This document shows positions 8,925 to 17,530 of a stretch of 64,000 bases of DNA, one piece after another; position 1 is the stretch's first letter; every line of letters starts with the position of its first letter. This DNA comes from Emticicia aquatica (GTDB lineage: Bacteria > Bacteroidota > Bacteroidia > Cytophagales > Spirosomataceae). A model generated the notes under the pieces. The model made no database searches and was not told where the DNA came from. It saw only the letters and a program-made list of their open reading frames with translations. The translations under genes were made by a program, and so were the position numbers. The stretch covers positions 2,004,001-2,068,000 of the forward strand of contig NZ_CAKLPY010000001.1 in NCBI RefSeq assembly GCF_923079645.1, read 5' to 3'.

Positions 8925-8955
8925 CAAATATACTGATTTTTACATTTTTCACCAA
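8925..8955 (-). promoter_or_regulatory. putative promoter upstream of tRNA-Val
   Basis: On the minus strand TATATTTG (8932-8925, TAnnTTTG) is preceded by TTG (8955-8953) at 20 nt. It would start a transcript around 8918, roughly 98 nt before the tRNA 5' end, with the hairpin in between. Confidence 0.45.
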
Positions 8956-8969
8956 TGATTCGGCAGGAA

Positions 8970-10286
8970 TTAATGGTAAACTTTTTTGGATGGTACTCTC
9001 ATTAATAAAATAAAACCAACAACAAAAAACACCAAAATTGTTAAAACAGAATTTCGCATATTACCTGTAATCTGACCAACTAAACCAAAAATAAGCGTTC
9101 CTAAGGTGATTGCAATTTTTTCAATAATATCATAAAATCCAAAATAGGATGCAGTGTCTGTTGTATCGTCTGGTAAAAGTTTAGCAAAAGTTGAACGAGA
9201 AAGTGATTGAATTCCGCCCATAACTAAACCAACTACGGCTGCGATGACATAAAATTCGTTTTGTGTTGTAGTAAAATATGCTGCCAAAGGCATCAAAGAC
9301 CAAATAAAAATAAAAATCAATAATCCTTTTGTATTCCCTAATTTACTCGAAAGCCATGAAGCTAAATAAGACCCAGGAATTGCAATAAGTTGAATGAGTA
9401 GCAATGTAGTAATTAGACCAGATTTTTCGATGTGTAGTTCTTTATCGGCAAATATTGTAGCTACATAAATTACCGTCATTACGCCCATGTCATAAAAGAA
9501 AAACGCTAATAAAAACTTCGTAATTAGTTTATTTTGTCGTACTTCAGTTAATACTTTTTTGAGTTCGCCAAAACCAGTGGTCAATCTTCCTGTTTTAAAT
9601 GATTTTGGATTATCTTTTGGCAGGAAATAAAAGGGAATTTGTGCAAATAATGCCCACCAAATTCCGACTGTTAAGAACGATATACGAGCGGTAAAACCTG
9701 AGTCTGAGTCAGCTTGCGTAAGACCAAACATGGTTGGTTTCATTATCAATAGCAAGTTGCAAACCAATAAAATAACACTTCCGATATAGCCCATCGTAAA
9801 ACCTTTGGCACTTAAATTATCAAAACGGTCTTCGGTTGCAATTTCTGGCAGAAACGAATTGTAGAATACGATACTTCCCCCCCAACCCATTATTGAAAGT
9901 CCAAAAGCAATAACAGCAGAATTAACATTTTCTCTAGTAAAAAAATAAAAGTATGCACAACTTGCTGCTCCTAGATAGCAAAAAAGTTTCATAAAAAACT
10001 TTCTTCTACCGCTTGAGTCTGCCAATGGCGTAAGGATTGGATTTAAAATTACCAATAAAAGAGTAGCCACCGAAATCGTATAAGAATAAAGTACTGAGTT
10101 TTGTACTTTAAAACCGAAAAAATCGACAATATCATTAATCACTTTTCCATCAGCATCTTTTATTGACGTAGTTGCCAAAAAATACATAGGAAATACAACA
10201 GTGGTTATCACTAAGTTATGGACAGAATTGGCCCAATCGTACATTGTCCAAGCGTTCAAAACTTTTTTTTGATTCTTTTCAAACAT
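8970..10286 (-). CDS. UMF1-family MFS transporter (Atg22-like)
   Basis: Inner-membrane major facilitator with about 12 predicted helices in 438 aa. The N-terminus, KVLNAWTMYDWANSVHNLV, with the YDWANS signature right before the first helix, and a mid-protein cytoplasmic loop (NPKSFKTGRL..) are characteristic of the UMF1/Atg22 group, proposed to efflux amino acids or other small solutes. It sits 34 nt downstream of the fatty acid hydroxylase gene on the same strand and may be the last gene of that operon. The substrate is unknown; proximity to the 5-oxoprolinase genes makes an amino-acid-like solute possible, which is only inference. Confidence 0.86.
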   Translation of the reverse strand: MFEKNQKKVLNAWTMYDWANSVHNLVITTVVFPMYFLATTSIKDADGKVINDIVDFFGFKVQNSVLYSYTISVATLLLVILNPILTPLADSSGRRKFFMKLFCYLGAASCAYFYFFTRENVNSAVIAFGLSIMGWGGSIVFYNSFLPEIATEDRFDNLSAKGFTMGYIGSVILLVCNLLLIMKPTMFGLTQADSDSGFTARISFLTVGIWWALFAQIPFYFLPKDNPKSFKTGRLTTGFGELKKVLTEVRQNKLITKFLLAFFFYDMGVMTVIYVATIFADKELHIEKSGLITTLLLIQLIAIPGSYLASWLSSKLGNTKGLLIFIFIWSLMPLAAYFTTTQNEFYVIAAVVGLVMGGIQSLSRSTFAKLLPDDTTDTASYFGFYDIIEKIAITLGTLIFGLVGQITGNMRNSVLTILVFFVVGFILLMRVPSKKVYH

Positions 10287-10320
10287 TTTAGGGTAGTTTT
10301 ATAGTGATTTTTCTTATTTA

Positions 10321-11148
10321 TTAAACTTTCGATATTGACCTCGCTTTCAATTCTTCAAATTCTTCATCATATCTTTCATCAAGCGTTCTCAATATTCTAT
10401 CCCAAAAACTAAAGTATAAACCATAATTATTTTTGAAATAATGGTGATGCTGATTATGTAAAACTGACGTATTTAGCCATTTCCAAAGCCAATGTTTATT
10501 TGCTCCTTTGGGTAGCAACTCCCAGCCTAAATGTCCGTAAACATTGTAAGCGGTCATAAAAAACAAGAAAATTACAATCATCAGCGGATGCAAAGGTAAC
10601 ACAAAAGCGAAGATGACAAAAATTCCTGCTTCAACCAAGCCTTCGAGTGGTTGAAACGAAAAGGATGTCCACGGACTAGGATTAGTTGATTGATGATGAA
10701 CTTTATGAAAATATTTAAAAAGCTTAGGATGGTGCATCAATCGGTGCATCCAATAAAAATAGGTATCATGAATGATGAGTGTCAAGAAGAATGATAAAAT
10801 AAAATAACTCCAGCCATAATCTGAAATTTTATAATAAGTCAACGTATAAGGTCTAATTGTTGGATTATAAAGTACCATTCCGACTAATCCAAAAATAAAA
10901 AAAGTAAGTAACGAATACGCTATTTCTCTTTGATAATCCGTTGTTTTAGGGAATTTCAATTGGATTTTCTTGTATGAAGCCCTTTTTTTAAGCCAAATGT
11001 ACCAAATCAAGTAAGCGAGTCCTGCAAGAATAAAATACCGTAAAAAGCTAGCAGTTGTGATGTACAAAAAAATCTGGAAAATATCTTCTGGTAAAAGCAT
11101 TTTTGTAAAATTAGTAATGGAAAAATTGTTTTTCTCAAATAGTTTCAA
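10321..11148 (-). CDS. sterol desaturase / fatty acid hydroxylase family membrane protein
   Basis: Di-iron membrane oxygenase of the fatty acid hydroxylase superfamily, predicted to hydroxylate or desaturate a lipid. Histidine clusters are intact: HDTYFYWMHRLMHH, then FHKVHHQS about 18 residues later, and HNQHHHYF near the C-terminus, with four to five hydrophobic segments. The 275-aa frame begins inside the end of pxpA (overlap 11135-11148); an internal ATG at 11100 (MLLPEDIF..., 259 aa) would remove the overlap and leaves the family domain complete, so the true start is undecided. Operon position after pxpA suggests co-transcription but not shared function. Confidence 0.87.
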   Translation of the reverse strand: MKLFEKNNFSITNFTKMLLPEDIFQIFLYITTASFLRYFILAGLAYLIWYIWLKKRASYKKIQLKFPKTTDYQREIAYSLLTFFIFGLVGMVLYNPTIRPYTLTYYKISDYGWSYFILSFFLTLIIHDTYFYWMHRLMHHPKLFKYFHKVHHQSTNPSPWTSFSFQPLEGLVEAGIFVIFAFVLPLHPLMIVIFLFFMTAYNVYGHLGWELLPKGANKHWLWKWLNTSVLHNQHHHYFKNNYGLYFSFWDRILRTLDERYDEEFEELKARSISKV

Positions 11149-11896
11149 TCAAAATATTACGTAAAAGCAATTCTTTACGAAGCTCATTTACAAATGAAAC
11201 CGCATGAATACCATCGCCATGAATACAAACTGTATTAGCTTTTAATGAAACTTCTTTTCCGTCCGTCGAAATTACACATTGTTTTTCAATCATCATAATT
11301 ACTTGATTGACAGCTTCTTGTATATTTTCGATCATTGCATTTGGCTGTGTTCGTGGAGTCAAACTTCCATCATTTTGATAAGTACGGTCTGCAAAAACTT
11401 CGGAGGCTGTTTTAAGTCCAATTTTTTCTGCTTCCGAAATCAAATGGCTACCCGAAAGTCCGTATAAAATTAATTCAGGATGAATCGCCTTTGTAGCTAG
11501 TGCAATAGCATTTGCTAAATTTGGGTCTTTAGCGGCCATATTATATAATGCACCATGCGGTTTCACATGATGTAATTTTCCGCCCAAAGCACGCACCGTA
11601 CCGAGCATTGCTCCGATTTGAAAAACACAAATATCATAAACTTCTTGCGAAGAAAGTTGCATATTTCGACGCCCAAAACCCTGTAAATCTGGAAAAGCTG
11701 GGTGAGCCCCAATCGCAACACCATTTTTCAGTGCTAGAGCGGCAGTTTCTCGCATAATTGTTGCATCACCCGCATGAAAACCACAAGCAATATTTGCAGA
11801 CGAAATCATCGTCATTAATGTTTCGTCGTTTCCTAAAGTCCATGAGCCAAACGACTCACCCATGTCACAATTGAGGTCAATTACCTTGCTTTTCAT
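11135..11896 (-). CDS. pxpA: 5-oxoprolinase subunit PxpA (LamB/YcsF family)
   Basis: Catalytic-type subunit of the ATP-dependent bacterial 5-oxoprolinase, which opens 5-oxoproline (pyroglutamate, a spontaneous product of glutamine) to glutamate. The 253-aa length and DLNCDMGESFGSW at the N-terminus, SANIACGFHAGD near 33, and NTVCIHGDG near 225 are family signatures. Its ATG shares one base with the pxpC stop codon (TAATG at 11898-11894 on the minus strand), so the two are translationally coupled. Confidence 0.95.
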   Translation of the reverse strand: MKSKVIDLNCDMGESFGSWTLGNDETLMTMISSANIACGFHAGDATIMRETAALALKNGVAIGAHPAFPDLQGFGRRNMQLSSQEVYDICVFQIGAMLGTVRALGGKLHHVKPHGALYNMAAKDPNLANAIALATKAIHPELILYGLSGSHLISEAEKIGLKTASEVFADRTYQNDGSLTPRTQPNAMIENIQEAVNQVIMMIEKQCVISTDGKEVSLKANTVCIHGDGIHAVSFVNELRKELLLRNILIETI

Positions 11897-12762
11897 TAAA
11901 TATTATTAAAAAACTTAATACTTTCTTTTAATTTTTGTATATCTCTTTCTTGCGAAATTAATAAATCTTCTGCTTTCTCAATCGAAATTAATTGAAGTTT
12001 GAATGAATCATTGAAGTCCAATTGAGCCAAATATGGCAAATCGACCGAAATTATATTTCCTATTCGAGGATAACCGCCGCTTGTTTGGTGGTCAGCCATG
12101 AGAATAATTATTTGACCATCAGGCAAAAGTTGAATTGTACCAAAATCTACTGCCGACGAAACTAATTCGATTGCTTTGTCAAGTTTGAGCGGTTCGGTAT
12201 TCATTCTAAAACCCATTCGATTTGAGTTTTTAGTAATCGTAAACAGCTGATTTTCGATATTTTGTTTGCTATTTTTAGTCAAAAATTCATATTCATTTCC
12301 TAAAGTAAACCTAATGTGAGGCGTTTTTGATGATTTTAAAAATATTTTCGATTCATACATCGAATTGCCCAAATATGGCAAAAATTTATTTTCAACTTTG
12401 GGCGAACCAAAACCGCCTTTCACTCCCAAATACACTCGATTTCCAGCTACTTTTTTATTAAATTTTAAAATACTCCCAATCGTCACATTGATGGCTTTCC
12501 AATTGGCAATTGCCTGATTATCAATAGTTGGCATAAAATCAGCACCGCCAATAATAATCGTGCAGTTTTCTTCAAACAAGATTTCTGAAGCAGGAAAGTG
12601 CATTTCAAGAACTGATTCAGATTCATTATTTTGAAGCAAAATATTAATTAAACGAACCGCATATTTATCCATCGCACCACTTGGATTAACTCCTAAATGC
12701 CGCAAACCATTTTTTCCTAAATCTTGAAAAGTAGATAATAAACCTTTTTTTAAAAGTTTCAA
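11896..12762 (-). CDS. pxpC: 5-oxoprolinase subunit PxpC (biotin-dependent carboxyltransferase-like)
   Basis: Subunit of 5-oxoprolinase, homologous to allophanate hydrolase subunit 2 (AHS2). Signatures: LLSTFQDLGKNGLRHLGVNPSGAMD at the N-terminus, CTIIIGGADFMP near 90, MGFRMN near 185 and DHQTSGGYPRIG near 240. No in-frame ATG exists at the 5' end. I choose the TTG at 12762 (288 aa) because it places the family N-terminus at the start; a further TTG at 12807 would add 15 residues. The missing ATG is notable because this is the edge of the inserted plus-strand block. Partner pxpB lies 4.7 kb away at 17531-18202 on the same strand. Confidence 0.9.
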   Translation of the reverse strand: MKLLKKGLLSTFQDLGKNGLRHLGVNPSGAMDKYAVRLINILLQNNESESVLEMHFPASEILFEENCTIIIGGADFMPTIDNQAIANWKAINVTIGSILKFNKKVAGNRVYLGVKGGFGSPKVENKFLPYLGNSMYESKIFLKSSKTPHIRFTLGNEYEFLTKNSKQNIENQLFTITKNSNRMGFRMNTEPLKLDKAIELVSSAVDFGTIQLLPDGQIIILMADHQTSGGYPRIGNIISVDLPYLAQLDFNDSFKLQLISIEKAEDLLISQERDIQKLKESIKFFNNI

Positions 12763-12932
12763 TTTGATGTTTTTTTTCAAAAATAAGTCTTTTGTACTAA
12801 CAAGCAAAGTAGAATGAGTTTTGATTTTGCCTGAAAATATTTATTGAATACAGTTCTATTTTTTCATTAATTTTGTTGCAATTGATTTATATTAAAATCA
12901 ATACATTATTCAACCTTATAAAAAACCTTTCA

Positions 12933-14105
12933 ATGAAAAACTTTTTAATTGTTTGTTTATCTATTCTGACGTTTTCTTCATTTAGTCAATCAAAACTTAA
13001 CGTAAAAAAGGAATTTGAATTTGCAGCCAAGCAATACCAAGGCATGCTTTCATCGCATCCTGATTTGACTCAATTTCCACAATCTACTCTGCCTGATGGT
13101 TCACCTCGAAACATGAAATCTGACTGGTGGTGTAGTGGTTTTTTTGGCGGTTCGCTGTGGTATATTTATCAATATAATCATTTGCCAACTTGGAAAGCCG
13201 CAGCCGAAAAATGGACAATGGCTGTTGAAAATGAGAAATATAATACTCGAACGCACGACTTAGGATTTATGCTATATTGTCCGTTTGGCAATGGTTATCG
13301 TTTAACTAAAAACCCTGTCTATAAAGACATTATGCTTACAGGAGCAAAATCTTTGGCTACAAGATTTGACCCAAAAATTGGCTTAATCAAATCTTGGGAA
13401 AGCTTTGTTGGTGGTTATAAATATCCTGTTATCATAGATAATATGATGAACCTTGAGTTTTTATTTTGGGCAGCAAAAGAATCTGGAAATAAAGAATTGT
13501 ATAATCTAAGTGTAATTCACGCAGACAATACAATGAAAAATCATTATCGCCCTGATTTTAGTAGTTATCATGTGCTTTGTTACGGGCCAAATGGCGAAAT
13601 TTTAGCAAAAAAAACACATCAAGGAGCAGCCGATGAATCTGCATGGTCAAGAGGGCAAGCTTGGGGTTTATACGGTTACACGGTTATGTATCGTGAAACA
13701 AAAGATAAAAAATATTTAGATTTTGCTCGAAATATTGCCAATTTCTATCTCAATAATCCAAATCTTCCTGCTGACAAAATACCTTATTGGGACTTTAGCA
13801 AAGTTGGAGAAGAACGTGACGCTTCGGCAGGTGCAATTTGTGCTTCAGCTTTATTAGAATTGAGTACTTTTGGAGGAAAAGATGCTAAAACTTACTACAA
13901 TTCAGCAGTTAAAATGCTTGAAAGCCTTTCTACTCCAGCCTATAAAGCAGAATTAGGAAAGAATAATCACTTTATTTTGATGCATAGTACAGGCCATAAA
14001 CCTGGAAATTCGGAGATTAATGTTCCACTTATTTATGCAGATTATTATTATCTAGAAGGTCTTTTAAGATATGAATCTTTAAGAACAAAAAAGAAACTAT
14101 TTTAA
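12933..14105 (+). CDS. GH88-family unsaturated glucuronyl hydrolase
   Basis: Predicted to hydrolyse the 4,5-unsaturated uronic acid from the non-reducing end of oligosaccharides released by polysaccharide lyases. I start at the ATG at 12933 (390 aa), which gives a signal peptide of 19 residues (ending FSSFSQ); the TTG at 12873 adds an unlikely extension. The two aspartates of the (alpha/alpha)6 barrel known from GH88 are visible: Asp109 in THDLGF and Asp169 in IIDNMMNL, with the aromatic WWCSGFFGGSLW at 65-76 and DESAWSRGQAWGLYGY near 235. First gene of a four-gene plus-strand run; only 12 nt separate it from the lyase gene. Confidence 0.9.
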   Translation: MKNFLIVCLSILTFSSFSQSKLNVKKEFEFAAKQYQGMLSSHPDLTQFPQSTLPDGSPRNMKSDWWCSGFFGGSLWYIYQYNHLPTWKAAAEKWTMAVENEKYNTRTHDLGFMLYCPFGNGYRLTKNPVYKDIMLTGAKSLATRFDPKIGLIKSWESFVGGYKYPVIIDNMMNLEFLFWAAKESGNKELYNLSVIHADNTMKNHYRPDFSSYHVLCYGPNGEILAKKTHQGAADESAWSRGQAWGLYGYTVMYRETKDKKYLDFARNIANFYLNNPNLPADKIPYWDFSKVGEERDASAGAICASALLELSTFGGKDAKTYYNSAVKMLESLSTPAYKAELGKNNHFILMHSTGHKPGNSEINVPLIYADYYYLEGLLRYESLRTKKKLF

Positions 14106-14117
14106 GCTAATTCTACG

Positions 14118-15992
14118 ATGAAAAAAATAACGCTTTTTGTAGTTAGTTTTATTTTGGCTTATTCAAATATTTTTGGTCAATTTAAGTATTTGAATAATGT
14201 TTCAAAAGTAGCCGACCATCCTAGAATTTTACTTCTAAAAGGAGAAGAACAGGCAATCTTAAAAAACATAGCAAAAGATGCTCATTGGAAAAACCTTCAT
14301 CGATTAATTATTGATGAAAGTAACAAAATTATTCCTTTACCAACCTTAGAAAGAATTCAAATCGGACGACGTTTACTTGATAAATCGAGGGAATGTATTC
14401 GTCGAGTGTTTTTCCTTTCTTATGCTTTCCGAATTACAAAAGAGAGAAAATACCTCGAAAGAGCAGAACAAGAATTGGTTAAGGTTTCGCAATTTAAAGA
14501 TTGGAATCCAAGTCATTTTTTAGATGTTGCCGAAATGACAATGGGTGTTTCCATCGGCTACGATTGGTTGTTTGATGACTTATCCGATGCGTCCAAAAAA
14601 ATCATTAAAGAAGCAATCATCACCAAAGGAATTGAGCCTTCTTTCGATGAAAAATTTAATGGTTGGTTAAAAGCATCGCACAATTGGAATCAAGTTTGTA
14701 ATGCAGGAATTTCTTACGGAGCATTGGCAGTTTATGAAAATGATGAAAATCTAGCAAAAAAAGTGATAGACCGTGCCATTGAGTCAATCAAACTACCAAT
14801 GGAAGATTACAAACCCGAAGGAGCTTATCCTGAAGGATATAGTTATTGGGGATATGGGACGAGTTTTAATGTCATGTTTTTGAGTGCCATCCAACAAGTT
14901 TTTTCTACTGATTTTGGTCTTTCTGAAACTGCGGGCTTTTTAAAAACGGCAGGTTACTTACAAAATATGGTAGGCAATTCTGGCAAAAACTTCAACTATT
15001 CTGATGATAGAATTGGCACTGGGCTAAATCCTGCCATGTTTTGGTTTGCTAATCGGACAAGAAATAATAGTCTTTTATTTACTGAAAAACAGTATCTTCA
15101 AAAGCAAGAAAATTCGATGGTAAAAGACCGCTTACTTCCAGCTACAATGATTTGGGGTAAAGATATTAACTTGGAAAAGATAGTCGAACCAAAACAACTA
15201 ATTTGGGTTGGACAAGGCAAAAACCCCGTAGCATTAATACGAACTTCTTGGTCGAAAGCAGACGCAATTTATGTTGGCTTGAAAGGCGGTTCTCCTTCGG
15301 TAAATCATGGTCACATGGATATTGGTTCTTTTGTGATGGATGCTAATGGCGAGCGTTGGTCGATGGATTTGGGTATGCAAGAATATGAATCTTTGGAGTC
15401 TAAAGGTGTAAAACTTTGGGGAATGACGCAAGACTCAGAGCGTTGGCAAATTTACCGTTATAATAATTTAGCACACAGCACGCTTGCTTTCGATAACGAA
15501 TTTCAAAAGGTTGAAGGTTATGCACCAATATCAAGTTTTACTGAAAATTCCAATTTTTTGAGTGCAACAAGCGATATAACTGCTGTTTACAAGGATAAAG
15601 TTGCATCAGCCAATCGAGGTGTTGCTATTATTGACCAAAAATATGTAGTTATAAGAGATGAGATAAAAACTGTCGAGAAAGAAACAACCGTAAGATGGGC
15701 AATGATGACGGCGGCAGATGTAAAAATCTTCGAAAATGGTGTTGCAGAATTGCATCAAAATGGAAAAAAACTACAATTAAAAGTAAGTGAACCAAATAAT
15801 ATTGCACTTAAAACTTGGTCGACTCAACCTACTCATGATTATGACGCACCAAATACGGGAACAACTCTGGTTGGCTTTGAAGTCAAAATTCCAGCAAATA
15901 CAAGTACTTCACTCAATGTTTTGTTAATTCCTGAAGGTGCAAATGTAAATAATAAACAAAAGATTTTGCCTTTGAAAGATTGGAAAAAATAA
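14118..15992 (+). CDS. heparinase II/III-family polysaccharide lyase
   Basis: Secreted or periplasmic lyase predicted to cleave a uronic-acid-containing polysaccharide by beta-elimination. The 624-aa product has a signal peptide (about 21 residues, ending IFGQ), an (alpha/alpha) toroid with SHNWNQVCNAG near 187 and the tyrosine-rich YSYWGYGTSF near 241, and the heparinase II/III-like beta-sandwich starting with SVNHGHMDIGSF near 395, where the histidines are expected zinc/catalytic positions. The substrate (heparin-like, alginate-like or other uronate) cannot be fixed from sequence. Its product would be the substrate for the GH88 gene just upstream. Confidence 0.88.
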   Translation: MKKITLFVVSFILAYSNIFGQFKYLNNVSKVADHPRILLLKGEEQAILKNIAKDAHWKNLHRLIIDESNKIIPLPTLERIQIGRRLLDKSRECIRRVFFLSYAFRITKERKYLERAEQELVKVSQFKDWNPSHFLDVAEMTMGVSIGYDWLFDDLSDASKKIIKEAIITKGIEPSFDEKFNGWLKASHNWNQVCNAGISYGALAVYENDENLAKKVIDRAIESIKLPMEDYKPEGAYPEGYSYWGYGTSFNVMFLSAIQQVFSTDFGLSETAGFLKTAGYLQNMVGNSGKNFNYSDDRIGTGLNPAMFWFANRTRNNSLLFTEKQYLQKQENSMVKDRLLPATMIWGKDINLEKIVEPKQLIWVGQGKNPVALIRTSWSKADAIYVGLKGGSPSVNHGHMDIGSFVMDANGERWSMDLGMQEYESLESKGVKLWGMTQDSERWQIYRYNNLAHSTLAFDNEFQKVEGYAPISSFTENSNFLSATSDITAVYKDKVASANRGVAIIDQKYVVIRDEIKTVEKETTVRWAMMTAADVKIFENGVAELHQNGKKLQLKVSEPNNIALKTWSTQPTHDYDAPNTGTTLVGFEVKIPANTSTSLNVLLIPEGANVNNKQKILPLKDWKK

Positions 15993-16022
15993 AATAGATT
16001 TTCATCTTAAATCATTGTAAAC

Positions 16023-16850
16023 ATGACACATTCAAGAAAAACATTTATCAAACATTTGGGTGTTACTGCCCTTGCTCTTCCGTTGTTATCTTTTCAAAAA
16101 GCAACATTAGACCCAAAATTAAAAATCGGACTTGCTTCTTATACCTTGAGAAAATATAATTTAACTCAACTCATAGAAATTTGTAAACGCTTGGATATTA
16201 AGGATGTAGCTTTCAAAAGTTTTCATTTGCCACTAGAATCAAGCGATAGCGAAATCAAAGCAATCGCTTCAAAAGTGAAAGAAGTTGGACTAAATCTTTA
16301 CGGAGGCGGTGTTATTTATATGAAAAATGAAGAGGAAGTTAAAAATGCTTTTCGGTATGCACAAGCTGCTGAAATGAAACTGATAATTGGTGTACCAAAT
16401 CACGAATTACTTCCTCTTGTAGAAAAATATGTCAAAGAAACCAATATTAAATTGGCCATCCATAATCATGGGCCTGGAGATAATGTGTATCCAACGCCAG
16501 CTACTGTTTATGAGAAAATTGAAAAATTAGACAATCGAATCGGACTTTGTATTGACATTGGTCATGTTGTTAGGCTTGGAATGAACCCAATTGAAGCTTT
16601 GAAAAAATATGGTCATCGAATGTTTGATATGCACCTAAAAGATGTTGATGGTATGTTTGCGAAAAGCGAGTCTATTCAAATTGGTAGAGGTGTAATCAAT
16701 ATTCCAGCAGTCTTAAAGACACTTAAAGAAGTTAATTATCAAGGAGTTATGAGTATTGAGTATGAAAAAGATGAAAACAATGCCGAAAGTGGTTTGGCAG
16801 AATCGGTTGGATATTTGAGAGGTATTTTAGCAATGATGGAACGTTATTAA
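16023..16850 (+). CDS. TIM-barrel sugar isomerase/epimerase-like protein, exported
   Basis: Xylose isomerase-like TIM-barrel (AP endonuclease family 2) of 275 aa. Likely metal-binding positions are visible in LAIHNHGPGD near 153, LCIDIGHV near 180, FDMHLKD near 203 and SIEYEKDE near 242. The N-terminus, SRKTFIKHLGVTALALPLL, resembles a twin-arginine signal with RK in place of RR followed by a hydrophobic stretch, so export through Tat is likely. Relatives include sugar-phosphate isomerases and 3-keto-glycoside-cleaving enzymes of Bacteroidota; which applies is unknown. It lies 30 nt after the lyase gene and 10 nt before the DUF1080 gene. Confidence 0.85.
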   Translation: MTHSRKTFIKHLGVTALALPLLSFQKATLDPKLKIGLASYTLRKYNLTQLIEICKRLDIKDVAFKSFHLPLESSDSEIKAIASKVKEVGLNLYGGGVIYMKNEEEVKNAFRYAQAAEMKLIIGVPNHELLPLVEKYVKETNIKLAIHNHGPGDNVYPTPATVYEKIEKLDNRIGLCIDIGHVVRLGMNPIEALKKYGHRMFDMHLKDVDGMFAKSESIQIGRGVINIPAVLKTLKEVNYQGVMSIEYEKDENNAESGLAESVGYLRGILAMMERY

Positions 16851-16860
16851 CAAAAAAAAT

Positions 16861-17529
16861 ATGAAACACTTAATTATTATTTTATTGAGTTTTATTTCGG
16901 TAAATGTTTTTTCACAAAAAATTCATCTGTTTAATGGCAAAGATTTAAATAATTGGTACAGCGATGTGCCTGCAAAAGATAAAGATTCAACATTACGTAA
17001 ATCATTTATCATCCGAAATGGTCTTTTGGTAAGTATGGGAACTCCCGAAGGACATTTGATCAGTAAAAGCAAATATTCAAATTATAAACTTGAAGTCGAA
17101 TATCGTTTCGCTGGAAAACCTGGAAACTGCGGCGTTTTGGTCCATGCGTCAACTCCAAGAGCGTTGTATGGAATGTTTCCAAAGTCGATTGAAGTACAAA
17201 TGATGCACGAAAATGCAGGCGATTTTTGGTGTATTGTTGAAGATATTCAAGTGCTTGACATGGAAACAAGGCGTGGCCCGAAAGAAAACTGGGGAATAAC
17301 GGAAGGTAAAGAAAGACGCATTAAAAACCTTACTGATAATTCTGAAAAGCCTTTGGGTGAGTGGAATAAGATGGTTATTGAGTGTAAAGGAGATAGAATA
17401 AAAGTATGGGTAAATGGAGATTTGGTGAATGATGGCTTCTCCTCAACCGCTCAAAAAGGGCAAATTGCACTACAAGCCGAAGGAGCTGAAGTAGAATTTA
17501 GAAAAGTTGATTTAACACCTTTGAAATAA
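16861..17529 (+). CDS. DUF1080 (3-keto-disaccharide hydrolase-type) secreted protein
   Basis: Secreted 222-aa protein with a signal peptide (about 18 residues, ending VFSQ) followed by one concanavalin-like DUF1080 domain: IHLFNGKDLNNWYSDV, SKYSNYKLEVEYRF, GNCGVLVHAS, PKSIEVQMMHENAGDFW and EWNKMVIECKGDRIKVWVNG are standard family blocks. Family members are found in carbohydrate catabolic loci and some hydrolyse 3-keto-glycosides; a carbohydrate-binding role is the alternative. It is the last gene of the cassette and converges on pxpB with one base between the stop codons. Confidence 0.9.
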   Translation: MKHLIIILLSFISVNVFSQKIHLFNGKDLNNWYSDVPAKDKDSTLRKSFIIRNGLLVSMGTPEGHLISKSKYSNYKLEVEYRFAGKPGNCGVLVHASTPRALYGMFPKSIEVQMMHENAGDFWCIVEDIQVLDMETRRGPKENWGITEGKERRIKNLTDNSEKPLGEWNKMVIECKGDRIKVWVNGDLVNDGFSSTAQKGQIALQAEGAEVEFRKVDLTPLK

Positions 17530-17530
17530 A

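Noticed and set aside
9874-9887. Run of seven Cs (G7 on the coding strand) in the UMF1 gene as a phase-variation tract
   Set aside because: Seven bases is short for slipped-strand switching, and it encodes ordinary transmembrane-boundary residues (MGWGGS). The frame is intact; only strain comparison could revive the idea.
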